Assembly: GCF_014633365.1 (NCBI RefSeq)
Contig: NC_068352.1
Span: forward strand, 1,426,001 to 1,490,000
Origin: Diospyros lotus
Lineage: Eukaryota > Streptophyta > Magnoliopsida > Ericales > Ebenaceae
Direction of reading: 5' to 3'
Length of the DNA stretch: 64,000 nt
The position numbers and the translations under genes were made by a program. Below are positions 1 through 11,414 of the stretch, one piece after another (position 1 is the first letter of the stretch; each line of letters starts with the position of its first letter). The notes beneath the pieces were generated by a model that saw only the letters and a list, made by a program, of their open reading frames with translations, did not search any database and was not told the origin of the DNA.

Positions 1-379
1 TATACAAGAGCTCCATTACTCTCTCCAAATCTCTCCTCTAATTCACACCAAAGTTGTCTAGAATTCCTAGTGTATATAAAAACATCTACGAGTTCCTTAG
101 AAATGGAATTCAACACCAAGAAGTGACCATGTAGTCACATCTTTTCCAAATGTGAAACTCCTCGCTGTTCTCATTCGGAACTGAAATTTCACCGTTTATA
201 AACCCTAGTTTATTCTTAGCTCCTAGGGCAATTTGAATCCCCCTACTCCAAGATCTGTAATTGAGTCCAGTTAATGGAGCAGAAACTAGGATCATACCTG
301 GATGATCCGAAGGATGCAATTGCAACGGATCTCCTGTTGCTATGTTATTTCTGATCGAAGCCATAAGAAACTGATTCAA
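1..379 (-). pseudogene. Copia gag fragment (Retrotran_gag_3/UBN2-like), frameshifted
   Basis: The minus-strand frame from 379 encodes the typical Copia gag N-terminus: a DPLQLHPSDHPGMILV stretch, then a LTGLNYRSWSR motif, then a KNKLGFINGEI motif. The open frame ends at 110. Reading shifts by one base near 113, after which a second frame continues with recognisable gag features (an LNSISKEL block and an LWCELEERFGESNG block) to position 1. So it is one gag gene with a frameshift, truncated by the window. The family is gag capsid-like protein; function is lost unless the frameshift is a sequencing error. Confidence 0.8.
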
Positions 380-480
380 CGAAGAGAAATGAAATCAAGA
401 ACTTACGATTACTCTGATGATTAATCCGACAATACTAATGAAAAATTAGCCTTTAGATCAGATAAACTCCACGGATCTCC

Positions 481-492
481 GCTCTGATACCA
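481..492 (-). other. Primer binding site, tRNA-iMet type
   Basis: The minus strand reads TGGTATCAGAGC, the standard plant Copia primer binding site complementary to initiator methionine tRNA. It abuts the LTR end with no spacer. Confidence 0.9.
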
Positions 493-747
493 TGTGCAAA
501 ATCAAGATCTGAAGAAGCCAAGAAACCAGACATCATGTTAATAGAGAAAAGAAGGAATGAATAACTTCTTTATTATTCATCAATCTAGTAAAAAAACACT
601 ATCAAGCCTATTTACATTATATACAACTTATCCTTGATCCTCTACAACCGTTCTCATTTTATATACATACTACCACTATACAAAAATAAGCATTTAACTA
701 TTCTGCTCTCCCTACTACACTGCTCTGCCTACTGCCTAATATAACCA
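493..747 (-). repeat. 5' LTR of the minus-strand Copia element
   Basis: On the minus strand it begins TGGTTATATTAGG and ends TGCACA immediately before the PBS, so it has TG...CA termini and a length of 255 bp. The PBS-side boundary is firm. The outer boundary at 747 is inferred from the TG terminus and from where similarity to the paralogous flank at 33305 begins; it could be off by a few bases. Confidence 0.65.
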
Positions 748-2700
748 AGAATAAGGTTATATAAAACAAGCCCTAAAAAAAACAAAGGCTTGTGCAGAGG
801 CCCTCTTCATTTGTAACCCTACTCTACTCTCAAAGAAGGTTAGGTAGACACATTGTTTACTCATTTAAGCGTGCCTTTTGAGTAAATCAGATTAGGACAT
901 AGCTATAACAGAAAATGAGAGGACAGAGCTATAATTGATGTGATTGTGTCTGACATCCTCGTTAAAGTATGTATTTTTTTTTTTTATGACCCCAGTGTTC
1001 GATTGCCTATCTAGTCTTAGAGGAGACCGATTTTCGTTTTGTTTGGCTTCCAGGTAAATTGGATGCAGTTGCAACCTTAAACATTCTCAAGCAAACACGC
1101 GATCAGTCTCCACTAAATGAGATATTTTTACCTCCACTAAGCATTGATCCCAACCCCATCACTCCCAAAAAAAATTTAGAAGTTTTACCACTTATACCCC
1201 TGGGTACAAGTATGTATTTTCATGTCACAGTTAGTAGTCAATGGAGCATTCTATTTCTGTAGGAGCTATAAGTGACCCCTACAGCTGCCTGTCATGTTGA
1301 ACTCATTCATAGCCATTCAGATCGGCCAAAAATAGTGAAGTGGGTCACTTATCTTCTTTTATTTTTTTTATTAAAAAAAATTGTGCCACAATTATTTGAT
1401 CAATGAAGTAAGAGAGTATATTGATGAGACATGGATTACTCATCAATTGCATTTATACGATTTAGATAGATTTCGACTACACACACTGTTGGTACAGACT
1501 GCGATGTGTATGCATTACGTAGGCAGAAAACAAAGATTACTATTTCAAGAGTTATTTGGATGGACACAACTATGATTTTTAAGTTAATAGAGAACTAGAC
1601 AAAAAACAAAGAGTTATGAGAATTGTATTGACTTGTTATACTTTTGTCTCACCACTTAAAATTTCTTTGATGTATCTTTTGGGAACTGAGATCAACTTTA
1701 TAATGCGGATGACGATAAGAATGAGATGGTCTCGCTCATATTATAAAAAATTAGTTAATTCCTCCTTATTTCATATGTTTTGAATTGAATTAAACTACAA
1801 TTACTGGATAAGCGTGACTTATCTTGATCTAAGTTTATAGAGATTCGAATATGCATGTGCCATCAATAAGATTAGGAATGCTCGTCCCGTAGTTCTTTAT
1901 CCTATGTTTGAAATCTTAGAAATTTATCTCAAGTTGAGGGCTTTGTAGACAAGCCTTCAGAATCTTCTTCTACTCAAATTATGCTAGTCATGACAAGTAA
2001 TTAAGTGATGATCATTTCTAATCTTGTTTGGGGAATATTTTGGATTGGATTGAGTTATCTTATTCTACTTTATCTTGTATTTCTTAAGGTTATGCTTTAT
2101 TAAATGTCTTATTCTTTATGAGTATCTAAGACCTTAATTAGTTAGTTATACAATCAAAGTCAAATAGAAAGATCAGGAGATGTTGACTTGTAGCATGATT
2201 TTTGATTATTTGAATATTATCTATTTTTTTAATGTATGGATAATTTATTTAATTTTTAATTAATAAATTATTTTTAGAATTTATTTACTTTTTCAACTAA
2301 TATTCGTACTTGAGGTGTTTTGAGTCACAATCTAATCTTATATTGATAACCTATTGAAGAGGTTTGAATGTATAATTTGACTCTATGCATGGATAATTTA
2401 TTATTATTATTATTATTTTGGATATTGTATCTGAAAGTTCCAAGGTTGACCACACAACTTGTATGATTTCCAGATATATAGATTAATTAGTTTTGTTAAT
2501 CATTCCCGCTACTCCCACCTTAGACATGGTCACAACTCAACAAATAAATAAAAGGCAACGTAATAATGTCTTTCAAATAAAGTATGGTTAATTTTGAATA
2601 AAATTATTATAAATTTTACATGATATCATATTAATTTGTAAAAATTATTTACATAAGAGTAAATAAAGTGAAAAGGACATAAAACCTGTGACGACACTTT
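748..2700. repeat. Paralogous TPS downstream flank ('copy 0')
   Basis: No gene is visible here. 748-1600 aligns by eye with 33305-34131 (downstream of TPS-B) and in part with 17921-17989 plus 23765-23930 (downstream of TPS-A). 1470-2700 aligns with 58740-60150 and 61506-61760 (downstream of TPS-C). Shared landmarks are a CCCTCTTCATTTGTAACCC block, the phrase GTGATTGTGTC, and a GGTTGACCACA block near 2440. Short open frames at 1059-1262 and 1381-1575 do not correspond to conserved frames in the other copies. Confidence 0.7.
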
Positions 2701-3104
2701 TTAAATTTTTACTTTTAAAATTGTTTAAAAAATATTTACTTTGTCAATAAAATTTGAACTTATAATCTCTAAATTACAATCAATTTAATAGTAATATTTC
2801 TATTCATTACAACTGTCAACACTATCCTAATAAACTTTTACGATAATATGATTTGTGCACTAATTTTTGACTCTCACATAATTATAAATAATTCTTCAAG
2901 GAATTAACAATATTTCTTCATAAATTATTAATTATTTTCTAATAATTATTATAGTTATCAAAATGCATCAATAAATTTATAATGGAAAAAAGGTGTTTGT
3001 CTTTATTTTCTAGTTTTTAAGAGACGTGTGAAATAGAAAATATTCCAGGTATGGGATATCTCTGAACTATTTAATATTAAAGTTAATCTTAACCAAAAAG
3101 TTAA
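2701..3104. other. AT-rich intergenic DNA, no gene seen
   Basis: AT-rich and without any open frame of note. Parts of 2720-3060 resemble 49540-49800 and 51240-51350, so it belongs to the same duplicated flank. Confidence 0.5.
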
Positions 3105-3545
3105 TCTTTTTTGTTTCAAAGGTGGGCCACCTTTTTATAGCCGCAAAAGTTGTTGGATCACTCAGTACTATTCTCATCACACAAAATCTTTTAAAGTTAA
3201 AAATATAACTATAATTCTCAAATCATAAAACACTTATCTTAAAAATAATATTTGAAACTTAAAACCAACCCATCCTTTGGATATTTTCTTAATTTTAAAG
3301 GTGAAAAAGAGTCTGAGTAGCTGTGGTGGGCTACCTTTTTATAGCCACAGAAGTTGTTTAATTGTAGCCATGTAAATGAAATTGATTATCCAATTATTTT
3401 TATTGTCAATAAAAAGGAAAAATTCACTAAAATGAATATAATTACAAAAAATATTTCCATAAAAATTGTAAATTAAAAAATTTTACCAAAATATTTAATA
3501 ATCATAGAGTGTTGGGAAATATAAATAAAAATAAAATTCTCACAA
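3105..3545. repeat. GGCTACC-hairpin repeat family, copy 1
   Basis: Member of an interspersed repeat present at least six times here (3105, 6243, 26086, 37640, 49930, 51510). A full copy begins GTTTCAAAGGTGGGC and contains two short hairpins of the type GGCTACCTTTTTATAGCC about 200 bp apart, joined by a conserved stretch that includes CCAACCCATCCTTTGGAT. It ends near ATAAAATTCTC. No coding capacity; MITE-like. Confidence 0.7.
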
Positions 3546-4359
3546 AAGATTGTTAGATTGCTGCGTAGATATAGGACGATTCATTCTTGAGTGAGATACC
3601 GCGTCAATAATTGAAGAAGATTAAGATCTTGTTTACTTGTAATTTTTTAAAAAATATCTTTATATCTTGATTAAAAATCACTGCTAATAAACTCACTTGT
3701 GACTTTGGGATTGAGACCTCATTCACCCTTCCAATGTTGTTGGGCTTGAAAATAACAACAATTTGGATGCTTAAATGGGTGCATTAAGTAAATAAACAAG
3801 TGGTGGCACTGCTAGTGCAGCCAGTAGCCATAGGAAAAGATGTGGTTGAGACATCTCTCCCATCTCAAAGTGGTTTGGTAATGACAAGTCACAAGTGTAG
3901 AAATATCTATGGAATCTCTTGGGATTAGTGAAAGTAGGCATTACTTAACCACCCACCAAAAACAGAAGGGCACTTGTCTAGCTAACACTCTCTCTCTCTC
4001 TCTCTCTCTTTAATTTTATTTTACTATTTCGATGTATAAAAAAAAATAATAATAAATTAATCATAATTTTTATATTAATATATATAAATAATTATAATAT
4101 TTTGATAGACTTTCACTATTAAACATCATTTATCGCGTGCAAAGCAGGTAGGAAAAAAACCTTATATATTATATAGATATAGATCTAACATATCAAACTT
4201 GCAAAGCAAAGCTGGCAAGCACACGTCCACCTAGAAGTTTTGCAGCATACTAGACAAATAATGCTACGCTGAAAAAAATTACACACCACACGGGATTAAT
4301 TAAGCATACGAACCAACAAGAAAGAAAGATGATACACAAACGTTGCCATGGCCACAGAG
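3546..4359. other. Intergenic DNA, no gene; CT microsatellite
   Basis: No coding region or mobile element recognised. A (CT)n run lies at 3988-4009. This stretch is the 3' side of the minus-strand ankyrin gene; no canonical AATAAA was seen close to its stop codon. Confidence 0.5.
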
Positions 4360-5773
4360 CTAGTGCTTCCCAGATTGCCACCATTCTCGTCCATCACGCG
4401 TACGCCAATGGGATCTCCTTACGTGTCCTAATTCTGCAAGAATCCGGTGTAGACAAGAAAGACCGAGTAAGATTACAGCTCCGATAAGATATTCAAGAGC
4501 GTAATGGGAGAGTGCACCACTTGGTGCTGTAATTGCTGCTGAGATTAGGAAGCAAGAAAGCAACACATATAACGGAATTGGATAGAAACGTTCAATTCCA
4601 GTTCTGCTTGGATTGCTAATTACTTGTATCATTCGTGCAACCGAGAACACAAATACTACACAATTTGCAAGCCAAAATATAAAGAATGTGCTCGTGTTCA
4701 TGACACTCGTTCCCACATCGCTCGTTCGGGCAGGCGAGGATGAGATGCCAAAGTTCTTGGTTAAGATTGACACAGGTGAATCATTTTTAGCACTACCCTG
4801 CCAAACACCACCAGGCGGGTTCACTATTGCCTGGTAGGCAACTGTCGCAATCAGACCATCAACAAATATTTGTGCACTTCGCTGCTCGCTTGATATTTTG
4901 ATCCAATGAACTGTGCTCATCCCAGCAATCTTTTCCTCGACAGAGTTGGTAGGGCTTGGGAAAAAATTACGTAGCATTCTCCTAATTCCATCTGAAATTT
5001 GTGTTGGATCTTCTAGGATGTTCTTTAAGTTGGTAGCAGAGTTAGCTTCCAACAACTCCACCATCTAATTTGTAGTCAGACACAAACACAAACACATATG
5101 CATACAATACAATTAATTCTTCAATTCAAAGGAATTATATATATGATTGTTCGAAAAGAAAAAGGAAATAAAGAGTTACCTCTTGTTGTCCCCTTGAAGC
5201 AGCAATTTCCAACGCAGTTTTCTCTTCCTTGTTTTTCCGGATCAAGAGTTCTCTCCGAAATATAATATTCCATTCGATCAAAACTTGCAAAGCTTCAATA
5301 TTGCCATTTTCTACTGCTATGTGCAGAGCAGTGTCACCTTCGTAAGTTACATCTTTGATGGATTTAGGAATGGCTTCAAAGAATCTAACCAACATTAGCC
5401 AGTTTCCTTTTTCCGCTGAGTAATGCAAGGGAGTCTTACCACCTCTAGCTTTGACGCGGATAAGACCTTTATCAATAGACAGGAGCCAAAACACCAACAG
5501 ATCATGATCATTTAGCAAAGCAAGGTGCATGGGGCTAAGTCCATCTTGGTTCAGCTTCCTAGCAAAAGATGGCTTCAAGTTCATTATCTCCATAGCAAAC
5601 TCCATATGCCCTCTGGATGCAGCTATATGCAATGGAGTATCAATAAATGGGACTCCATCAATGCTCTCCAAATCATGTACGTTCTCTTTGATTCGGACAT
5701 ACAAGGTGTCAACATTTCCTTGTTCAGCAGCCTTCCTCAATCTCTCATCCATACTCTGCTGAAATTGATACAT
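4360..5773 (-). CDS. BDA1-like: Ankyrin-repeat PGG-domain membrane protein, BDA1-like, two exons
   Basis: Exon 1 is 5773-5180 and exon 2 is 5064-4360, separated by a 115-bp GT...AG phase-0 intron; together 432 aa. Residues 8-204 form about six ankyrin repeats with TPLHIAA/TALHIAV signatures; the last repeat spans the splice junction. Residues 260-407 match a PGG domain: a PPGG motif at 281-284 and hydrophobic segments near 322-346, 360-380 and 386-407. Length and order match the plant BDA1 family (plasma-membrane ankyrin proteins linked to immunity). The second Met (5752, before DERL) fits the family start better than the first. No stop or frameshift is seen. Specific function here is inferred by family only. 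Confidence 0.85.
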
Positions 5774-6242
5774 TTGGTCAAGTAGAGGGCAAAATGGTTA
5801 AAATAACAGGAAATGATTGTAGGATTCAACAAATTAGGAATGAGTAAAGTTTAGCTTAAAAGTTTCTATTCATAAAACGGATGAGGACGTAGAAATTATA
5901 TAAGGCTAAAGCATATCTAGCCCCTCAACTTTTATTATTTAATTATTTTGCACCCTAAACTTAAAGAAAGTACCTATTAGTCTCTCAACTTACAATTTTG
6001 AACCTATTGTTTGCCTCAATTATAAATTTTATAATAATTACATACCTCAATTCAGGTAAATCACATGCCGTCTGATGTAGGCCCTATAGTAATTAGGCCA
6101 ATGATAGCATGCCACGTGTCTTGCTACAATAGGGAGGAAGAGGGCCGGTGGCTGGCTGGCAACGAACGACGCAGCAGACAACCGTCGAAAGACGACCAAC
6201 CTCCTTCGCCGCTGCCCACCCAGCTGATGCTATTGTCAGCTA
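5774..6242. other. Upstream DNA of the ankyrin gene with a GC-richer insert
   Basis: 5920-6060 has CCCTCAACTT-type phrases common in dispersed plant repeats. 6065-6240 is a GC-richer patch with a short open frame (72 codons) of unconvincing composition. No gene or defined element boundaries could be supported. Confidence 0.35.
5896..5902 (-). promoter_or_regulatory. Possible TATA box of the BDA1-like gene
   Basis: The minus strand reads TATATAA here, about 120-140 bp upstream of the two candidate start codons. That would leave a 5' UTR of roughly 90-115 nt. The region is AT-rich, so chance is a real alternative. Confidence 0.3.
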
Positions 6243-6575
6243 ATGCTATCATTGAAACACTTATCTTAAAAATAATATTTTAAAACTTAAAACCAACCTA
6301 TCCTTTAGATATTTTCTTAATTTTAAAGGTGAAAAAAGAGTCTGAGCAGCTGTGGTGGGCTACCTTTTTATAGCCAAAAAAGTTGTTCCATGCAAAGGAA
6401 ATTGATTATCCAATTATTTTTATTTTGTCAATAACAAAGAAAAATTTGCTAAAATAATTATAATTACAAAAAATATTGCCATAAAAATTGTAAATTAAAA
6501 AATTTTACCAAAATATTTAATAATCATAGAATGCTAAGAAATATAAATAAAAATAAAATTCTCACAAAAGATTGT
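6243..6575. repeat. GGCTACC-hairpin repeat family, copy 2
   Basis: Second half of the family consensus: the CCAACCTATCCTTTAGAT block, one hairpin of the form GGCTACCTTTTTATAGCC (6359-6376), and the shared AT-rich tail ending in ATAAAATTCTC. It lies about 490 bp upstream of the TPS-A TATA box. Confidence 0.65.
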
Positions 6576-7060
6576 TTGATTGCTACGAAGATGTAAGACA
6601 TCCATTCCCAAGTAAGATACCTCACCAATAATTGAAGAAGACCAAGACTTTGTTTACTTGTAATTTTTTAGAAAATATCTTTATATTGATGGATAAAATT
6701 AAAAGTTGTGTTTAAAACTATCTTTTAAAATAAAAAATAAAAACCAAATTTTCTATTTCCTAAAATTGTACTGGACTTTAGAAAATATCTTATAAAGACA
6801 ATACGAGGGAGCATAATTAATGCTTGATCTTCATGTTTTAATTTTTAATTAATACTTGACAATACGAGGGAGGACAATTAATCCTTGATTTATAACAAAA
6901 TCTCCTTTATCACAAGAGAGCATATTTAATTGTTGTTGAAGAGATAAAGTAATAAATTTATTTAAATTAAAACATCGTGGTCTAGTCTTTTTTTATATCA
7001 TTAATTATAGAAAATTAATTAACAGTGCCGTGTATGGGAATCATCTGATGGGACATTCTT
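6576..7060. other. Promoter-distal region of TPS-A
   Basis: AT-rich, no gene. Similarity to the TPS-B upstream region becomes clear from about 7003, where ATTATAGAAAATTAATTAAC parallels 32350-32370. It presumably contains TPS-A regulatory DNA; no specific operator can be named. Confidence 0.4.
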
Positions 7061-7062
7061 GC

Positions 7063-7068
7063 TATAAA
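7063..7068 (+). promoter_or_regulatory. TATA box of TPS-A
   Basis: TATAAA lies 54 bp upstream of the TPS-A start codon. The surrounding phrase GCTATAAATGTCAATCCCAG is preserved exactly at 32409-32428, upstream of the TPS-B pseudogene. Conservation between paralogues supports it as the core promoter; the predicted 5' UTR is short, around 25-30 nt. Confidence 0.65.
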
Positions 7069-7121
7069 TGTCAATCCCAGTAGAAGCTCATGCCTCTCAT
7101 GCTCAAAATAAAACAAAAAAA

Positions 7122-10100
7122 ATGGAATTATCTGTTAATCTTTCTGCCGTTACGGTTGCACAGAATTGTGTGGCACCGAAGATCACCCGCCGCTCGGCCA
7201 ATTTCCATCCTACTGTCTGGGGAGATCATTTCCTCGCATATGCTTCTTCCCAAGTTCTGGTATCAAGATAATGTAGAGAGAGTTGCATTTTTGTGATGAT
7301 GAAAATGAATTAATTGGCTAATTGGGTTGGTGGTGTTGTTGATTTGGCAGGACGCGAAGGCACAACAGCAACACGAGCAGCTGAGAGATGAGCTCAGGAA
7401 GACACTGTCCAGAGCTGCTTCTGCCGACTTGATCGACGCCATCCAACGCCTGGGCGTGGCTTACCATTTCGAGAGCGAGATCGAGGCAACATTGCAGCGC
7501 ATGCACAGGACCTGGCATCATCATCGGCTCGGTGACGCCGGCGACAGTGTTTACGGCACTGCTCTCACTTTCCGGCTACTCAGACAACACGGGTTTCCTC
7601 TGTCTTCTGGTAATTAAATAATCCGTTGCTTCGTTTAATTAACAGCGTGTGTGTATGTATGGATGATGATGCATCAATTCCATGGTCCAAACAACCAGAT
7701 GTGTTCAACGAACTGAAGGGAACAGACGGCCAGTTTAAGGAATTTTTAACGAGAGATGTGGAGGCACTGCTAAGCTTGTACGAGGCTGCGCATCTCAGGG
7801 TGCGGGGAGAAGACGTCTTGGATGAGCTGGTCGCCTTCACCACTGCCCAGTTGGAGTCTGCCCTGCCGGACTTAGGTCATGCTCTTGCCGGCAAGGTGAT
7901 ACTCGCTCTAAACCAGCCCATCGGGACGGGCCTGACAAGGCTAGAGGCAAGGAGCTATATCTCTTTGTTTGATCCCAAAGGCCATGATGATACACTCCTC
8001 CTGGAGTTTGCCAAGTTAGATTTCAACATGTTGCAGAAGCTACACCAAAGAGAGCTCAGTGAGATCACAAGGTTCTTCTACTATCCAACAATATACTAAG
8101 CCTAAGTCAAAATAATAGAATTATGTAGTTTGAGTTGGAAATGATTTGCATGTAAATGATATATATTTTTTAGGTGGTGGAAAGATTTAGATGTGCCAAA
8201 GAAGCTGCCGTTTGCAAGAGATAGAGTGGTGGAGCTCTACTTTTGGGTAATGGGACTGTATTTCGAACCCCACTATCAGCTCGGTAGAAGGATACTAACC
8301 AAAGTGATGGCTCTAACTTCCATTATAGACGACACATATGACACCTATGGCACCTTTGAAGAACTTGCCCTCTTCACTGATGCAGTTGAAAAGTTTGATT
8401 TGTTTCCCTTTTGAATAGTTCATTAAACTTGTCATGCATACATGAATTTAGATGGATCACTCTAACAAGGCCTAGTTGCTTGATTTTTAGGTGGCATGTG
8501 GGTGCTACACGTCAACTTCCAGAGTACATGAGGTTTTGTTACGAAGCATTACTTGATGTTTACAACATGATTGAGGAGGAGATGGCCAAGCAAGGAAGGT
8601 CTTACGTCATCGACTATGCAAAATTAGCGGTAAGCTTTGCTGGTTCTTGCTTAGTTTATCTCATCAAAAGGCCATTAATTAATGTCAAGGTTCAATTTCT
8701 CAGATGAAGAAGCTGGTAAAGGCGTACTTTGAGGAGGCCAAATGGCTCCACCAAGGCTACACTCCAACCATGGAAGAGTACATGCGTGTGGCACTCGTAA
8801 CCAGTGGTTATGAGATGATTTCGACCAATTCATTTGTTGGGATGGGTGATTTGGCCACCCAAGAGGCCTTTGATTGGGTGTCAAGTTGCCCTTTAATTGT
8901 TAGGGCTTCCTCTGTTATAGGTCGACTCATGAATGACATGGTTGGCCACAAGGTAGATGATTGAGACATTAGAATTGCGTTTTCTTTACTATTTTTAACT
9001 CATTTTGAGTTTTTAATTTTTTAAAATACTAAAAAATTTACTATTTTTGAAAACAAAAAAAAAATTATAAAAAAAACCCAAAAATATATTTATTGTTTTG
9101 GATGTTTTCAACACACACTAAAAACATCCAAAACTCGGAAAATACATAGCCCCCCCTTCCCACCCACCAATATGGCACATCCAACTCTCTCATCTTTCTT
9201 ATCTCTTCTCTCTTCCTTCGATCGTTGACCGCCACTGCCACAACCATCAGTTGTCTACCTCATCTATTATCGTCGTTGTCGTCTATTGCACCCACCATTG
9301 CCGATTGCCCCGGTCACTCTCTTGTTGCACTACAAAAAATTCAGCATTTAGCGGCGATTTTTAACTGTCGCTAAATTAGGCGTCGTAGAACATTTAGCGG
9401 CGATTTTCAGCAACCGATGGAGTAACCGCCGCAAATGATATTTTTTGAGACGGTTTTTAAAATATTTAGTGACGGTTTTGGAACCGCCGCAAAAATTAAA
9501 AAAATTAAAAAATTTAATTTTAGCGATGATTTTTAGAACCACCGCAAAAATTAAAATTTTAATTTCTAGGTGGGCAAGCCGCACGTGGGCCACCCTCGCC
9601 CTCACCTGGCCCTTGCACGCCAAGTGGCCTGGAAATTAAATTTCCAGCCTTCCCTTCCCCAGTTTTGAACCCAGAACCTCCCCTATGTGCGTGCGCACGC
9701 GAAACTATCTAATTTGCGAACCCTCCTTACTTTATATCCGCGCATATAAATTATATAATAATCCAACATTATTTTTAAAAATTATATTTTATATTTTTTA
9801 ATATAAATTAAAAAACATTAATTAATTGATTATTTTTTAAAAAATAAAGGAATATTTTAAAAATAAATTAATTGATTAAAAATAAAAAAGATTTATATAT
9901 TTTTTAAAAGTATTAAAATTTTATATATTACAATTTTATTAATTTTTTTATTTTTTTTAAATTAGTTTTTTTAATGAATTTTTTGCTTAATTTAAATTAA
10001 ATTTTAAATTTATTTTTAAGATTTTATATTTTTTTATTAATTTAATTTTTAATTATTTTCTTAAGTAAAATTTAAATTTTTAATGAATTTTGCAACGATT

Positions 10101-11314
10101 TTGAAAAATTGCCGCAAATGTTAATTTAATTTTAGTTTTAATTTATTTAATTATTTTTAAATTTAGCAACGGTTTCTCAAAAATCGTTGCAAAATTCATT
10201 TTTTTATTGAATTTAGCGGCGATTTTGTAAAACCAACGCAAATGTTAATTTAATTTTAATTCTAAATTATTTAATTATTCTTGAATTTAGAGGCAGTTTT
10301 TGAGAAACTACTGCTAAATTTAATTTTATTTTTTAATTATTTAATTATTTTCTAAATTTAGCGACAATTTTTTGAAAACCGCCACTAAATTAAATGTTTT
10401 AATGAATTTTGCTACAATTTTGAAAAAATCGTTACAAAATGTTAAAAAAATCGCCACAAAATACCAAAATCGTCGCAATTTTTTTTTTTTTGTAGTGTTA
10501 GTTTTGTCTCCTCTTTTCTCTCTCATTTCTTCTCTTCCTTCTCTTGCTAGTTTTTTGATATGTTGGTCGATGGACCCTTGGGTGTCGGGTGGTTACCTCT
10601 GATCGTTGAAAACCATCGGCCACGGTGGCCAGTGGTGACTGGCAATGAGTATATAGGCGATTGTTGGGTTTGGTCGAACATTTAATTAGCTTTAATCTAA
10701 GGAGATTTGACTGTTAAATCTTGTTGGTTTTGAGGTATGTTGGTCGATGGGCCCTTGGGCGTCAGGTGATTGCCTCTGATCACTTGAAACCACTGGCCAC
10801 GGTGGCTCATGGCAACTGACAGTATGTTTTTCACTTATGGCAAAAATTAAAAATTAGATTTATGAAAATTCATCGATTAAATCTGGCCTATTTTTGTGTA
10901 CGTTAACTCTCTTAGCTTGGAGTTTTTAATGGAATGCTACATAGAACAGTATGAATATAATGAGTATATATATGTATACATACATTAGATATAATGAGTT
11001 GTTTTGTTAATTCTATATAGTTTGAGCAAGAGAGAGGGCATGTAGCCTCTTCTGTGGAATGCTACATGGAACAGTATGGAGCATCAGAGGAAGAGGCAGT
11101 GGTGGAACTTAAGAAGCAAGTTGGAGAAGCATGGAAGGACATTAATGCAGGGATGTTGCAGCCAACTAAAGTGGCAATGCCTCTGCTTGTGCGAGTCCTC
11201 AACCTTGCTAGGGCGACAAACGTTACATACTCTCATGGAGATGGCTACACTGATTCTGTCACGAAGCTCAAAGATATTATCACCTCCCTGTTTGTTCAAG
11301 CTGTCCCAACATAA
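7122..11314 (+). CDS. TPS: Sesquiterpene synthase, TPS-a class (TPS-A), seven exons, apparently intact
   Basis: Exons: 7122-7259, 7351-7609, 7699-8071, 8174-8392, 8491-8629, 8704-8952, 11021-11314. All introns are GT...AG with consistent phases; exons 4-6 are 219, 139 and 249 nt, the canonical plant TPS sizes. The product is about 556 aa with no plastid peptide, so cytosolic farnesyl diphosphate cyclisation is expected. Seen: RR at 23-24 with W33 (RRx8W), RDR at 272-274, DDTYD at 309-313, and the NSE/DTE-type ND...E at 453-461 with Gly in the Ser/Thr position. It most resembles germacrene D synthase-like enzymes; the product cannot be predicted. Exon 1 could instead end at 7253 (2 aa shorter). 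Intron 6 is 2,068 bp because of a CACTA-like insertion and other repeats. Confidence 0.88.
9328..10497. mobile_element. Non-autonomous CACTA-like element in TPS-A intron 6
   Basis: Terminal inverted repeats CACTACAAAAAA at 9328 and TTTTTTTGTAGTG ending at 10497. The interior is non-coding, with repeated GGCGATTTT/AACCGCCGC subterminal motifs in both orientations. Flanking trinucleotides are TTG and TTA, a near match to the 3-bp TSD of CACTA elements. Related copies: 34132-35545 and 56806-57928. No transposase is visible. Confidence 0.75.
9657..9727 (-). other. tRNA-like segment with a pol III B-box-like motif inside the CACTA-like element
   Basis: On the minus strand a GGGTTCAAAACTGG stretch resembles the tRNA T-arm/B box. 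It lies about 35-45 nt after a degenerate A-box-like stretch. The same location in the two sister elements is also tRNA-like (34550-34612, 57056-57124), and those are better preserved. No complete cloverleaf can be drawn, so this is not called a tRNA gene. Confidence 0.3.
10556..10824 (+). repeat. Direct repeat pair in TPS-A intron 6
   Basis: Two diverged copies (about 10556-10648 and 10733-10824) share TATGTTGGTCGATGG, CCCTTGGG and GGCCACGGTGG landmarks in the same order. Offset is about 177 bp. The origin is unknown. Confidence 0.6.
10929..10952 (+). repeat. Exon 7 fragment duplicated inside intron 6 (TPS-A)
   Basis: This stretch differs from part of the real exon 7 (11056-11080) essentially by one base in GAATGCTACATAGAACAGTA. 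A longer version of the same duplicate is present in TPS-C at 54153-54210, so the duplication predates the paralogues. Confidence 0.7.
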
Positions 11315-11414
11315 GCCCTGTTGTTTTCAGCTAAGTAGTGTGTTCGCATTATTGTTGCAAAATAACTTGGAAACAAGGTTTTCAAATGCATGCATGTTTT
11401 TATAAGGTTATGTT

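Larger units (their letters stand above)
1..747 (-). mobile_element. Ty1/copia LTR retrotransposon, 5' part, cut by window edge
   Basis: Reading on the minus strand, a 255-bp LTR (747 to 493) is followed directly by a tRNA-iMet primer binding site (492-481) and then a gag-like reading frame starting at 379. This order (LTR, PBS, gag) identifies the 5' end of a Copia element; the remainder lies left of the window. The element interrupts DNA homologous to the TPS-B downstream flank: sequence right of about 751 matches 33305 onward. No TSD can be checked because the other end is missing. Confidence 0.8.

Noticed and set aside
7580..8884. Minus-strand frames across TPS-A exons
   Set aside because: Shadows of the real plus-strand exons.
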